Assembly (NCBI GenBank): GCA_030626085.1
Contig: DAOUPQ010000067.1
Location: 1-9,329 of the forward strand
From: Flavobacteriia bacterium
Lineage (GTDB): Bacteria; Bacteroidota; Bacteroidia; Flavobacteriales; Flavobacteriaceae
Direction: 5' to 3'
DNA length: 9,329 nt
How positions within the stretch are numbered: position 1 is the first letter of the stretch; every line of letters starts with the position of its first letter. The translations under genes and the position numbers were made by a program. The notes under the pieces are model-generated. The model worked only from the letters and a program-made list of their open reading frames with translations. It searched no databases and was not told the origin of the DNA. Below, piece by piece: positions 1 through 6,291 of the stretch.

Positions 1-275
1 ATTCCTACTACATCAATATCACTTGCCAAAAGTTGGATGTTGGCAGAAGCGGGAACCGGTGTACATCTAATTTCATTTTCATCATGTGATACAACTGCTT
101 CATCGCCATATCTTGTATCAACAGCAGGTTTAAAGATCTCGACTTTTTGTTGGGCAAATTGCGCACGTTTAAGCCTGCGAATTAATTCTTCGGTTTTACC
201 AGAAAACATCGAGCCGCAAATTACTTCAATCCAACCGTGTTGTTCTATGTGATTTACAGTATTTTCAAGAAACAT
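1..275 (-). CDS. tdk: Thymidine kinase (N-terminal 91 residues; 3' end beyond the window)
   Basis: Thymidine kinase phosphorylates thymidine to dTMP with ATP in the cytosolic pyrimidine salvage pathway. The minus-strand frame begins at an ATG (275-273) and stays open to base 1, so only the first 91 residues are visible. The diagnostic feature is the Walker A loop GSMFSGKT at residues 21-28, followed by EELIRRLKRAQ. This is the hallmark of the compact type II (bacterial/TK1-like) thymidine kinases. KVEIFKPAVDTRY (residues 44-56) and the VSHD segment near residue 62 fit the same family. The Walker B region, catalytic Glu, lasso loop and zinc-binding cysteines would lie left of the window and cannot be checked. 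The gene is divergent from the 405-1702 unit, sharing a 129-bp gap. A -7 box lies upstream. The family call is very secure; intactness is unknown. Confidence 0.95.
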   Translation of the reverse strand, partial: MFLENTVNHIEQHGWIEVICGSMFSGKTEELIRRLKRAQFAQQKVEIFKPAVDTRYGDEAVVSHDENEIRCTPVPASANIQLLASDIDVVG

Positions 276-318
276 TTTGTAAATTTAACACTTAAAAGTA
301 TAATTTTTATTTGAATTA

Positions 319-326
319 CAAATGTA
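319..326 (-). promoter_or_regulatory. Possible -7 promoter box for tdk
   Basis: On the minus strand this reads TACATTTG, an exact match to the Bacteroidota -7 consensus TAnnTTTG. It lies 44 bases upstream of the tdk ATG and implies a leader of about 35-40 nt. No TTG -33 element is seen at the expected 17-23 bp spacing, so the call is tentative. The box sits within a small dyad, ATTAC-AAAT-GTAAT (315-328). Confidence 0.4.
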
Positions 327-340
327 ATGAAAAATGTATG

Positions 341-370
341 TTGTTTTTCTTTAGAGAAGCATTAAATTTG
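341..370 (+). promoter_or_regulatory. Flavobacterial-type promoter for the 405-1702 gene pair
   Basis: A TTG at 341-343 is followed after 19 bp by TAAATTTG (363-370). This matches the published Bacteroidota/Flavobacterium consensus TTG-N17-23-TAnnTTTG at every defined position and in spacing. Transcription would start near 375-377, giving a leader of roughly 30 nt before the ATG at 405. It is the best promoter match in the window. Confidence 0.65.
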
Positions 371-404
371 TGTGATGATTAATCATATTTTTTTATTTTA
401 AGTT

Positions 405-1085
405 ATGTATAAAAAGTTAGAAAAGGAATTGAAGGATTTAGCGCAAGAAATACTTCAATCAAAAGATTTTAATGATGTTGACGATTTACGTGAGAAAACG
501 CATAATCTTTATGAAAAACTGTTTGAAGTATCATTTTTTAAAAAACATGTAGATGAAATAAAAAGTATTTCGCTTAAAAATTCTCAAACTTTATATAAAT
601 TGAATAATTCAATTAATGAAATTAAAGAATTAAAATCAGAGAAACCAACATTAAAAACTAAACCTGCTGAAAGAAATGAAGAAATAGAAGAAGAAAATGA
701 ATTAACTTCTTTCTTTGAACCAAAATTCGATTCTGTTAAAGAAGATTTCAGTCAAAAAGAAGAGTTTAAGGATACCATTTCTTTAGATGAAACTGAAAAA
801 TTATTTGAGACAAAAAAATCTGAAGATAAACAGCTTTCCTTACATGATAAATTTCTTTCTAATAGTATTCAGATTGGTTTAAACGACAGGATTGCTTTTG
901 TAAATAATTTATTTAATTTCAGTCAGGCTGAATTTAATAAAACGTTGAGTTTTCTCAATGAGTGCGAAACAAAACATGAAGCCATAAACTACATTCATCA
1001 AACTGTGAAAACAAAATACAATTGGCAAGGAAAAGAAGAATTAGAAGAACGTTTTTTAGTAATTATTGAAAGAAAATTTATTTAA
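405..1085 (+). CDS. Conserved helical protein of unknown function, upstream partner of a DUF4254 gene
   Basis: I do not recognise an experimentally characterised family for this 226-residue soluble protein. It has no signal peptide or membrane segment, so a cytoplasmic location is likely. Residues 1-78 are charged and strongly helix-forming, compatible with a short coiled coil. Residues 80-140 are a low-complexity acidic linker rich in Glu, Lys and Ser. Residues 144-226 look like the conserved part: LNDRIAFVNNLF (159-170), a helical stretch, then KYNWQGKEE and ERFLVIIERKF at the end. This C-terminal pattern resembles a hypothetical protein I have seen across Bacteroidota. The ATG start sits about 30 nt downstream of a near-consensus promoter. 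The next gene begins 14 bp after the stop in the same direction, so co-transcription is likely. A scaffold or adaptor role is a guess from the architecture only. Confidence 0.85.
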   Translation: MYKKLEKELKDLAQEILQSKDFNDVDDLREKTHNLYEKLFEVSFFKKHVDEIKSISLKNSQTLYKLNNSINEIKELKSEKPTLKTKPAERNEEIEEENELTSFFEPKFDSVKEDFSQKEEFKDTISLDETEKLFETKKSEDKQLSLHDKFLSNSIQIGLNDRIAFVNNLFNFSQAEFNKTLSFLNECETKHEAINYIHQTVKTKYNWQGKEELEERFLVIIERKFI

Positions 1086-1099
1086 AAAAACTCCCTATT

Positions 1100-1702
1100 A
1101 TGAAATCACAACAATACAATCAAATTTTCGACAATGTGATTGAAAAATATCATATTATTGATAAAGTTGATCAACTATTTGAGAATCCTTTTCCTAATGA
1201 TATATTAGAACATTTATTATATAAAAAATGCTGGATTGATACGGTTCAATGGCATTATGAGGATATTATCAGAATACCGGATATTGAACCCATTCAGGCT
1301 TTGGTTATAAAAAGAAAAATTGATGCTTCTAATCAGGACAGGACTGATATGGTTGAATTTATTGATAGTTATTTTCTAAAAAAATTTAAAGATATTTCTG
1401 TTTTACCTAAAGCGACTTTTAATACTGAAAGTCCCGCCTGGGCTATCGATCGTTTATCAATTTTAGCACTCAAAATATATCATATGTATGAAGAAGCAAA
1501 TAGAGAATCAGCTGATGAAGCGCACAGAAATGCATGTCAAATCAAACTAGAGATTTTATTACAACAAAGAGATGATCTTTCATTAGCTATAGATGATTTA
1601 TTAAATGATCTTTCTAAAGGTAGAAAATATGTAAAAGTATATAAACAGATGAAAATGTATAATGATGACGATCTAAATCCAATGTTATATAAAGAAAATT
1701 AA
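1100..1702 (+). CDS. DUF4254 domain-containing protein
   Basis: This 200-residue soluble, mostly helical protein matches the DUF4254 pattern I recall from Bacteroidota. The conserved blocks are KKCWIDTVQWHYEDIIR (42-58), KRKIDASNQDRTDMVE (71-86), SPAWAIDRLSILALKIYHM (111-129) and QRDDL...LLNDL...GRKYVKVYKQ (156-183), with many invariant-looking Trp, Asp, Arg and His residues. Such a pattern would suit a ligand-binding or catalytic helical bundle, but no function is established to my knowledge. In other Bacteroidota I recall DUF4254 genes near family-9 glycosyltransferases; none is visible here. The gene starts at an ATG 14 bp after the 405-1085 stop, with an A-rich gap and no Shine-Dalgarno, so it is probably the second gene of an operon. 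Its TAA abuts the stop codon of the opposing gene with no spacer. The family assignment is good; the function is unknown. Confidence 0.85.
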   Translation: MKSQQYNQIFDNVIEKYHIIDKVDQLFENPFPNDILEHLLYKKCWIDTVQWHYEDIIRIPDIEPIQALVIKRKIDASNQDRTDMVEFIDSYFLKKFKDISVLPKATFNTESPAWAIDRLSILALKIYHMYEEANRESADEAHRNACQIKLEILLQQRDDLSLAIDDLLNDLSKGRKYVKVYKQMKMYNDDDLNPMLYKEN

Positions 1703-1715
1703 TCAATTTTTCTTT
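1691..1715. terminator. Weak AT-only hairpin spanning two abutting stop codons
   Basis: AAAGAAAATT (1691-1700), loop AATC (1701-1704) and AATTTT-T-CTTT (1705-1715) can form a 10-bp stem with one bulged T. A T-rich tract follows on the plus strand. The TAA of the DUF4254 gene and the TGA of the opposing gene both lie at the loop. With almost no G/C in the stem it would be a feeble intrinsic terminator, and it may be coincidental in such AT-rich DNA. Confidence 0.25.
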
Positions 1716-3388
1716 TTTCTTCTAGTTTTTCTATCTTTTTTACCCTGGACTTTACCAATAGTTTTTCCTCCGGGGGCAATAGTATTGGTAATTCCACTCT
1801 GAAGAGTTCTCCATAAATAAGAGCCAAATCCCTCAATATTTATGCGATTGTAATGCATTTCTGCTACTCTTATTTTTGATTTTTTATGTTTACTTGGATT
1901 TGAATTATGTATAATTTGATTAACAGACCAACTTAAAATTTTATTTTTCTCAGTTGAATGTGATTTAAAGATTTTTGCTTCTAAGTCATTGTATAACATA
2001 GTCATTTTACCTTTTGATGAAATATTATCAGCACTGGCGTTAAATGTAAGACTATTAAGATTACCCTTTAAAATTTTAAGTCCCAATACGGGAAATATGG
2101 CTTCATCAAAATATTTAAATTTTGTAGCCCCTAAACTTCCGTTAAAATAAAAAGTTGTATGATGATCTTTTAAAGGAAAAGTCATGTTGGCTAACAATAG
2201 AGCTCTGTTCATTAATTGAGTACTAAGAACAACTTTCATAGGTTGCTCTCTAAATTCTCTAATGGAAGTAATATTTGTAATTTGTGCATTTATATCATCT
2301 AGTGTCAACTTAAGAAAAAGATTGTTTTTCCCAAAATTTTCTTTCAATTTTAATAAACTATTTTCAATATTAATTTTATTGATATACAGAGGTAGATCCA
2401 TATGTTTTAAGGCAACGTTGGGTAGGGGTTTTATTTTATTTGGATTCCATGGTTTTGCTTTATCTTTAAAAATATTAAGTGTCATCCCCGAAACAAAAAT
2501 ACTATCAATGAATAAACCTTCATTTCTTACAGTTTTGTGAAGATCATAATTATAAATTTTTATATTTTCGATATCAATATCAAATGCTGCATCATTATAT
2601 CTATAAGTACTTGCTAAAGCCATTAGATCCATTGTAGGTTTATATCTAATATTTTTAATACTGATAATTTCTTTATCAAAATCAAGATTAATTGCTTTAA
2701 TATCTAAAGTATATTTTTTTTTATCCAAATTAATTTTAATATCATTAATTTCAAACTGTTCTTTAATGGGTTCAATTTTAAAATAATGATCAAAATAATT
2801 ATTTAACTTAAAACCATCCAGATCTAAACTTAAAGGTTTGTGTTGAAAAAGGGTATCATTAGAAATAACATCAACAATCTGGTAGGAAATATTATTAATG
2901 TCGATTCTATTTATCTGAAAATCGTTGATCTTTTCAATATAAATAGAATCTAAATTGATTGATTTTTTTTCAGATTCAATTTTTTTAGTATTTGAATTTT
3001 TAAGTTTTTGAACTAGTAAATCATTTAATTCTAACTCATTAACTTCAATTTCTTTTTTAACAATTGTTTTATAAAAATGAATTCCTTTTAATTCAATTGA
3101 AGATAAAGAAATCTTCTGTAGATCTTTTGATATTGAATCGCTTTGTTTTAATTCAGAAATGGAAAGATCAGTAGGTTCTAACAATAAACCATTAACTTTA
3201 ATGGATCTGTCTAAAAGATTAAACCTAACATTTTTTACTGTTGTGGTATAATATTCAGAATTGTTTTTTAATAATAATTCTGTTATTTTATTTTCTACTA
3301 AATTAGATATTAATATATTAGCCAAGAAAATAATAGCTAAGAATATTAAAATAAAGATAATTATTTTCTTTAAATATTTATTTTTCAT
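1703..3388 (-). CDS. Large single-pass AsmA/DUF748-like envelope protein
   Basis: The 561-residue product has a basic N-terminus and one strong hydrophobic helix (about 8-29), which would anchor it in the inner membrane with the bulk in the periplasm. The rest is a long run of alternating beta-type segments built on the theme 'VxGLxL / IxLxxIEL / LDLDGFKL', as in AsmA, TamB and DUF748 proteins involved in lipid or outer-membrane transport and biogenesis. The C-terminal block GNLNSLTFNASADN...GKMTMLYNDLEAKI (442-473) resembles the end of DUF748-type proteins. A basic tail follows (KKDRKTRRKKKN, 550-561). The membership is my inference from pattern, not from a search. The start is an ATG. The gene lies 52 bp behind the thioredoxin-fold gene; TATCTTTA at 3420-3413 could be a weak -7 box of its own. 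The stop abuts that of the DUF4254 gene. Confidence 0.8.
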   Translation of the reverse strand: MKNKYLKKIIIFILIFLAIIFLANILISNLVENKITELLLKNNSEYYTTTVKNVRFNLLDRSIKVNGLLLEPTDLSISELKQSDSISKDLQKISLSSIELKGIHFYKTIVKKEIEVNELELNDLLVQKLKNSNTKKIESEKKSINLDSIYIEKINDFQINRIDINNISYQIVDVISNDTLFQHKPLSLDLDGFKLNNYFDHYFKIEPIKEQFEINDIKINLDKKKYTLDIKAINLDFDKEIISIKNIRYKPTMDLMALASTYRYNDAAFDIDIENIKIYNYDLHKTVRNEGLFIDSIFVSGMTLNIFKDKAKPWNPNKIKPLPNVALKHMDLPLYINKINIENSLLKLKENFGKNNLFLKLTLDDINAQITNITSIREFREQPMKVVLSTQLMNRALLLANMTFPLKDHHTTFYFNGSLGATKFKYFDEAIFPVLGLKILKGNLNSLTFNASADNISSKGKMTMLYNDLEAKIFKSHSTEKNKILSWSVNQIIHNSNPSKHKKSKIRVAEMHYNRINIEGFGSYLWRTLQSGITNTIAPGGKTIGKVQGKKDRKTRRKKKN

Positions 3389-3440
3389 AATAAAGGTTAG
3401 TTAATTTTTAAATAAAGATAGACAAGTTTTTATAAATATT

Positions 3441-3791
3441 TTATTTCAATAGATTATACTTTAATAAATCTATACTCTTTTTACTATTCCCAATAAATAT
3501 TTGATCCTCAATAATAACTACTGGTCTTTTTAAAAAAGTGTATTCGTTTAATATTAATTGCTTGTAATCTTGTTCATTTAATTTCTGATCTTTAAGATCC
3601 ATTTGTTTGTATTTTTTTGCCCTTTTACTAAATAAAGCCTCATAACTACCTGATAATGCAAACATTTCTTCAAGCTGTTTAACAGTTATCGTATCTGTTT
3701 TAATTTCTTGTAAAATAAATCCATCAAGTGGAATAGAATTTAATATCCTTTTATTAGTATCACAGGTTTTTAAAAAATATATTTTTTTCAT
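3441..3791 (-). CDS. Arsenate reductase family (Spx/YffB-like) thioredoxin-fold protein
   Basis: This 116-residue cytosolic protein fits the ArsC/Spx/YffB family in length and layout. It opens with a beta strand and a single cysteine in KTCDTNKR (Cys10), closest to the CDTxKK form of YffB-like members rather than classical ArsC. A helical insert carries LFSKRAKKYK (53-62), where the family usually has a conserved Arg. The fold closes with FLKRPVVIIEDQIFIGNSKKSIDLL (86-110, Arg89 and the cis-Pro90). There is no second cysteine for a CXXC pair, so a monothiol reductase or an Spx-like regulatory role is more likely than classical arsenate reduction; no ars genes are nearby. It starts at an ATG, 87 bp divergent from the cystathionine synthase/lyase gene, and may be co-transcribed with the AsmA-like gene. 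TAACTTTC (3828-3821, minus) is a one-mismatch -7 candidate. Confidence 0.88.
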   Translation of the reverse strand: MKKIYFLKTCDTNKRILNSIPLDGFILQEIKTDTITVKQLEEMFALSGSYEALFSKRAKKYKQMDLKDQKLNEQDYKQLILNEYTFLKRPVVIIEDQIFIGNSKKSIDLLKYNLLK

Positions 3792-3878
3792 CTTTTTGAT
3801 CTTTCATTATTTTTTCTTTGGAAAGTTACTTATTTTTAGATGAAAAAAAATTGAAATGTATAAAATAATTAATTATAA

Positions 3879-5024
3879 ATGAAATTTAATACAAAAGTTA
3901 TACATGGCGGTCAAACACCTGACCCAAGTACGGGAGCAGTTATGCCACCTATATATCAAACTTCAACTTATGCTAAAAGGTCACTCGAAGAGCATCAAAA
4001 ATATGAATATTCTCGTACTGCAAATCCAACACGAAATGCTCTTGAAAAGGCATTGGTAAGTATAGAAAATGGTACTTATGGGTTGGCTTTTGGATCTGGA
4101 ATGGCAGCAATTGATGCTGTAATTAAATTACTGAGTCCGGGGGATGAAGTAATTTCAACAAATGATCTTTACGGAGGGTCATATCGTTTATTTACTAATT
4201 TATTTGAAAAATATGATATTTTATTTCGCTTTGTAAATATGGATAATGCTTCTGATATATCTAAATATATAAATCAAAAAACAAAAATTATTTGGTTAGA
4301 AACGCCAACTAATCCTTTACTTAACATTATAGATATTGAGGCTGTTTCAAAAATATCAAAAGAGCATCATTTACTTTTAGTTGTTGATAATACATTTGCT
4401 AGCCCTTATTTACAAACTCCTATTGACCTTGGTGCTGATATTGTAATGCATTCTGCAACAAAATATCTTGGAGGTCATTCAGATGTTGTTTTAGGTGGAT
4501 TAATTGTAAAAGATAAAGAGTTGGCTGATAAATTATATTTTATACAAAATGCAAGTGGTGCAATTTGTGGACCTATGGATAGTTTTTTAGTTTTACGAGG
4601 TATTAAAACTTTACATTTACGTATGCAACGCCATTGTGAAAATGGAAAAACCATCGCTGACTTTTTAGTAAATCATCCAAAAATTGACAAAGTTTATTGG
4701 CCAGGATTTAAAGATCATCCTAATCACAAAATTGCCGTAAAACAAATGAGAAATTTTGGTGGTATGCTTTCCTTCACAATAAAAGGTAACCAATATAAAG
4801 ATGCTGTAAAAATATTAGAAAATCTAAAGATTTTTACTTTAGCAGAATCACTTGGTGGAGTAGAATCTTTATGCGGGCATCCAGCCAGTATGTCACATGC
4901 ATCAATGCCAAAAAAAGAAAGAGAAAAAATAGGTATTGCAGATTCTCTTATTAGATTAAGTGTTGGTATTGAAGATTTTGAAGATTTAATTAATGATTTA
5001 AATAATGCTTTAAGTCTTATTTAA
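3879..5024 (+). CDS. metB: Cystathionine gamma-synthase / gamma-lyase (PLP-dependent, Cys/Met metabolism)
   Basis: A full-length 381-residue cytosolic enzyme of the Cys/Met metabolism PLP family (E. coli MetB has 386). Visible cofactor residues are YSR at 44-46 (phosphate contacts from the neighbouring subunit), Tyr98 in DLYGG (ring stacking), Asp170 in VVDNT (pyridine nitrogen) and Lys195 in HSATKYLGGHSD (Schiff base). Arg359 in LIRLSVGIED should bind the substrate carboxylate. ETPTNP (141-146), GPMDSFLVLRGIKTL and SLGGVESL (324-331) are also family signatures. As a gamma-synthase it joins an activated homoserine ester to cysteine, giving cystathionine for methionine; as a gamma-lyase it would split cystathionine to cysteine. 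These residues do not separate the two, so the gene symbol is provisional. No SAM riboswitch or clear promoter is seen in the 87-bp gap. Its TAA overlaps the opposing stop in TTAA. Confidence 0.93.
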   Translation: MKFNTKVIHGGQTPDPSTGAVMPPIYQTSTYAKRSLEEHQKYEYSRTANPTRNALEKALVSIENGTYGLAFGSGMAAIDAVIKLLSPGDEVISTNDLYGGSYRLFTNLFEKYDILFRFVNMDNASDISKYINQKTKIIWLETPTNPLLNIIDIEAVSKISKEHHLLLVVDNTFASPYLQTPIDLGADIVMHSATKYLGGHSDVVLGGLIVKDKELADKLYFIQNASGAICGPMDSFLVLRGIKTLHLRMQRHCENGKTIADFLVNHPKIDKVYWPGFKDHPNHKIAVKQMRNFGGMLSFTIKGNQYKDAVKILENLKIFTLAESLGGVESLCGHPASMSHASMPKKEREKIGIADSLIRLSVGIEDFEDLINDLNNALSLI

Positions 5025-5866
5025 TACTTATTAAAAGTATAAATAATACCCAAATTCACATAAACCATTGTGTCGTTATATTTATTACCGGGATCTTTTG
5101 ATGCATCTAAACCGTCAATTTTATCTGAAAAGAAATGTTGCCAACGAGTATCAATCACCAAATCAAAATATTGCATAGAATATCTTAAACCGGCTCCAAC
5201 TGAAAATCCAAAGGCAGTACCTGATTCATTAAAAATGGTTTGCTCATGATCCAAATCATCAAAACTATCAGGATCATTTGCTGCTACATCATGCAAATAC
5301 CACTTATCATACACACCTCTATCTGGAGTGTCGTAAATAACATAGTTTCTCCAGTCATTACTACCTAATAATGAGGTAACTTCTGGATCATAAAAACTAA
5401 AATGAACACCTACACTTAAATAAGGGTTAAATGCCTTTTTATCACTAAAAAGAGTACTGTAATTTTCTAAACTGGAAAAATAAAATTCTAATTGAGAGCC
5501 AATATTATACATTTTAATATCTCCTCTCATTTCTTTCATCTTTTCTATACCAAAATCTACCTCATGTTTTATGTTTGTATTCTTAATATAATCAAATGAT
5601 GTTTTTAATTTAAAATGGTCAGAAAAGAAACTTGTGCCACTTCTCCAGTTGTATTGGTTACCATAAAATCTTAAATAATGCATCACACCAAAACTCATAC
5701 TGGCGGCATTAGCACTGGGAAAATCATATCTTTCACCAAAATCAGTTTGGAATGAAGTTACTCCAAACATAACTCCAACTTCAGAACTAATATCCAGTTG
5801 AGAATAACTAGTTACTGTTGAGAAGAAAAAAAAGATCAGTATAATTTTAAGTAAATATTTCTTCAT
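5021..5866 (-). CDS. Outer-membrane beta-barrel protein (flavobacterial THC0290_0291-like family)
   Basis: The 281-residue product has a classic signal peptide: MKKYLLK, a hydrophobic core (8-18) and a likely cut at TSYS|Q (22/23). The mature part alternates polar and aromatic residues in strand-length stretches (for example SEVGVMFGV, SMSFGVMHYLRFY, FGFSVGAGLRYS, DLVIDTRWQHFFSD). It ends in VYVNLGIIYTFNKY, the aromatic-ended final strand expected of an outer-membrane barrel. The region between about 165 and 210 is rich in Asp and Tyr and could be a large loop. The sequence resembles a flavobacterial family named THC0290_0291, members of which I recall being mislabelled as glutamate dehydrogenase; nothing here suggests a dehydrogenase. 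Function is unknown. It starts at an ATG behind its own -7 boxes, 96 bp after the alkyltransferase-like gene, so it is probably a separate transcription unit. Confidence 0.85.
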   Translation of the reverse strand: MKKYLLKIILIFFFFSTVTSYSQLDISSEVGVMFGVTSFQTDFGERYDFPSANAASMSFGVMHYLRFYGNQYNWRSGTSFFSDHFKLKTSFDYIKNTNIKHEVDFGIEKMKEMRGDIKMYNIGSQLEFYFSSLENYSTLFSDKKAFNPYLSVGVHFSFYDPEVTSLLGSNDWRNYVIYDTPDRGVYDKWYLHDVAANDPDSFDDLDHEQTIFNESGTAFGFSVGAGLRYSMQYFDLVIDTRWQHFFSDKIDGLDASKDPGNKYNDTMVYVNLGIIYTFNKY

Positions 5867-5887
5867 GTTATGTAATTCAATTTGTTA

Positions 5888-5905
5888 CAAAGATATGCAA
5901 ATATA
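5888..5905 (-). promoter_or_regulatory. Double -7 promoter box upstream of the outer-membrane protein gene
   Basis: On the minus strand two perfect TAnnTTTG boxes follow each other: TATATTTG (5905-5898) and TATCTTTG (5895-5888). Their spacing is 10 bp, one helical turn. The proximal box would give a leader of about 15 nt before the ATG at 5866. No good TTG -33 element is present at the normal distance for either box. Confidence 0.5.
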
Positions 5906-5962
5906 AAAAAGAAAAAGTTTTATCCTGATTTTTTTTAAAAAAATTATGCTTTCTATCATTAA

Positions 5963-6277
5963 TTACGGTTCCCAAAAAACCCGATTAAAATCTTGAATCT
6001 GATTATTTTTAATAATAACACCCTCATTTTCTAATAGTTGTTGCATTAAATTTGATCCTTCAAAATGATGTTTCCCTGTTAAAAGTCCGTTTTTATTAAC
6101 AACTCTATGTGCAGGTATAGTTGGATCATTTTTAGAATTGTTCATTGCCCAGCCTACCATTCTAGCCGATCTGGGTGTTCCCAAATATTTTGCTATAGTA
6201 CCATAAGACATAACTCTGCCATAGGGTATTTTTCTGGCAACTTCATATACTCTTTCAAAAAAACCTTCATTTTGCAT
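5963..6277 (-). CDS. Alkyltransferase-like (ATL) MGMT-family protein, catalytic Cys replaced by Ala
   Basis: The 104-residue protein is the DNA-binding domain of the O6-alkylguanine-DNA alkyltransferase family without the N-terminal domain, the usual size of ATL proteins. Family features are IPYGRVMSYGTIAKYLG (17-33), with Tyr25 for nucleotide flipping, then SARMVGWAM (37-45), with the Arg39 finger. The active-site motif reads PAHRVV at 55-60. Active methyltransferases have PCHRV, so Ala56 cannot accept an alkyl group. Known ATLs such as S. pombe Atl1 carry Trp at this position; they bind alkylated guanine and hand it to nucleotide-excision repair. Binding without transfer is therefore the likely activity, inferred from the family. 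NKNGLLTGKHHF (61-72) looks like the usual continuation in Bacteroidota. It starts at an ATG 14 bp after trmB, in the same direction, so it is almost certainly co-transcribed. Confidence 0.92.
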   Translation of the reverse strand: MQNEGFFERVYEVARKIPYGRVMSYGTIAKYLGTPRSARMVGWAMNNSKNDPTIPAHRVVNKNGLLTGKHHFEGSNLMQQLLENEGVIIKNNQIQDFNRVFWEP

Positions 6278-6291
6278 TAATTAAAATATCA

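Noticed and set aside
37..252. Plus-strand open frame of 71 codons
   Set aside because: It lies antisense to thymidine kinase, whose P-loop is on the other strand; the translated product has no recognisable pattern.
2262..2540. Plus-strand open frame of 92 codons inside the AsmA-like gene
   Set aside because: It is an antisense shadow of a long continuous coding frame in AT-rich DNA, with no promoter or family signature.
3792..3878. SAM or other riboswitch upstream of the cystathionine enzyme
   Set aside because: The 87-bp gap is nearly all A/T with no conserved riboswitch core or stable stems.
5024..5040. ATACTT-ATTAA-AAGTAT inverted repeat as a terminator
   Set aside because: The 6-bp stem has one G-C pair and no following T-tract, and it lies in the coding end of the outer-membrane protein gene.
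5963..6277. Active O6-methylguanine-DNA methyltransferase
   Set aside because: The catalytic Cys is Ala (PAHRVV) and the protein contains no cysteine, so it cannot self-alkylate.
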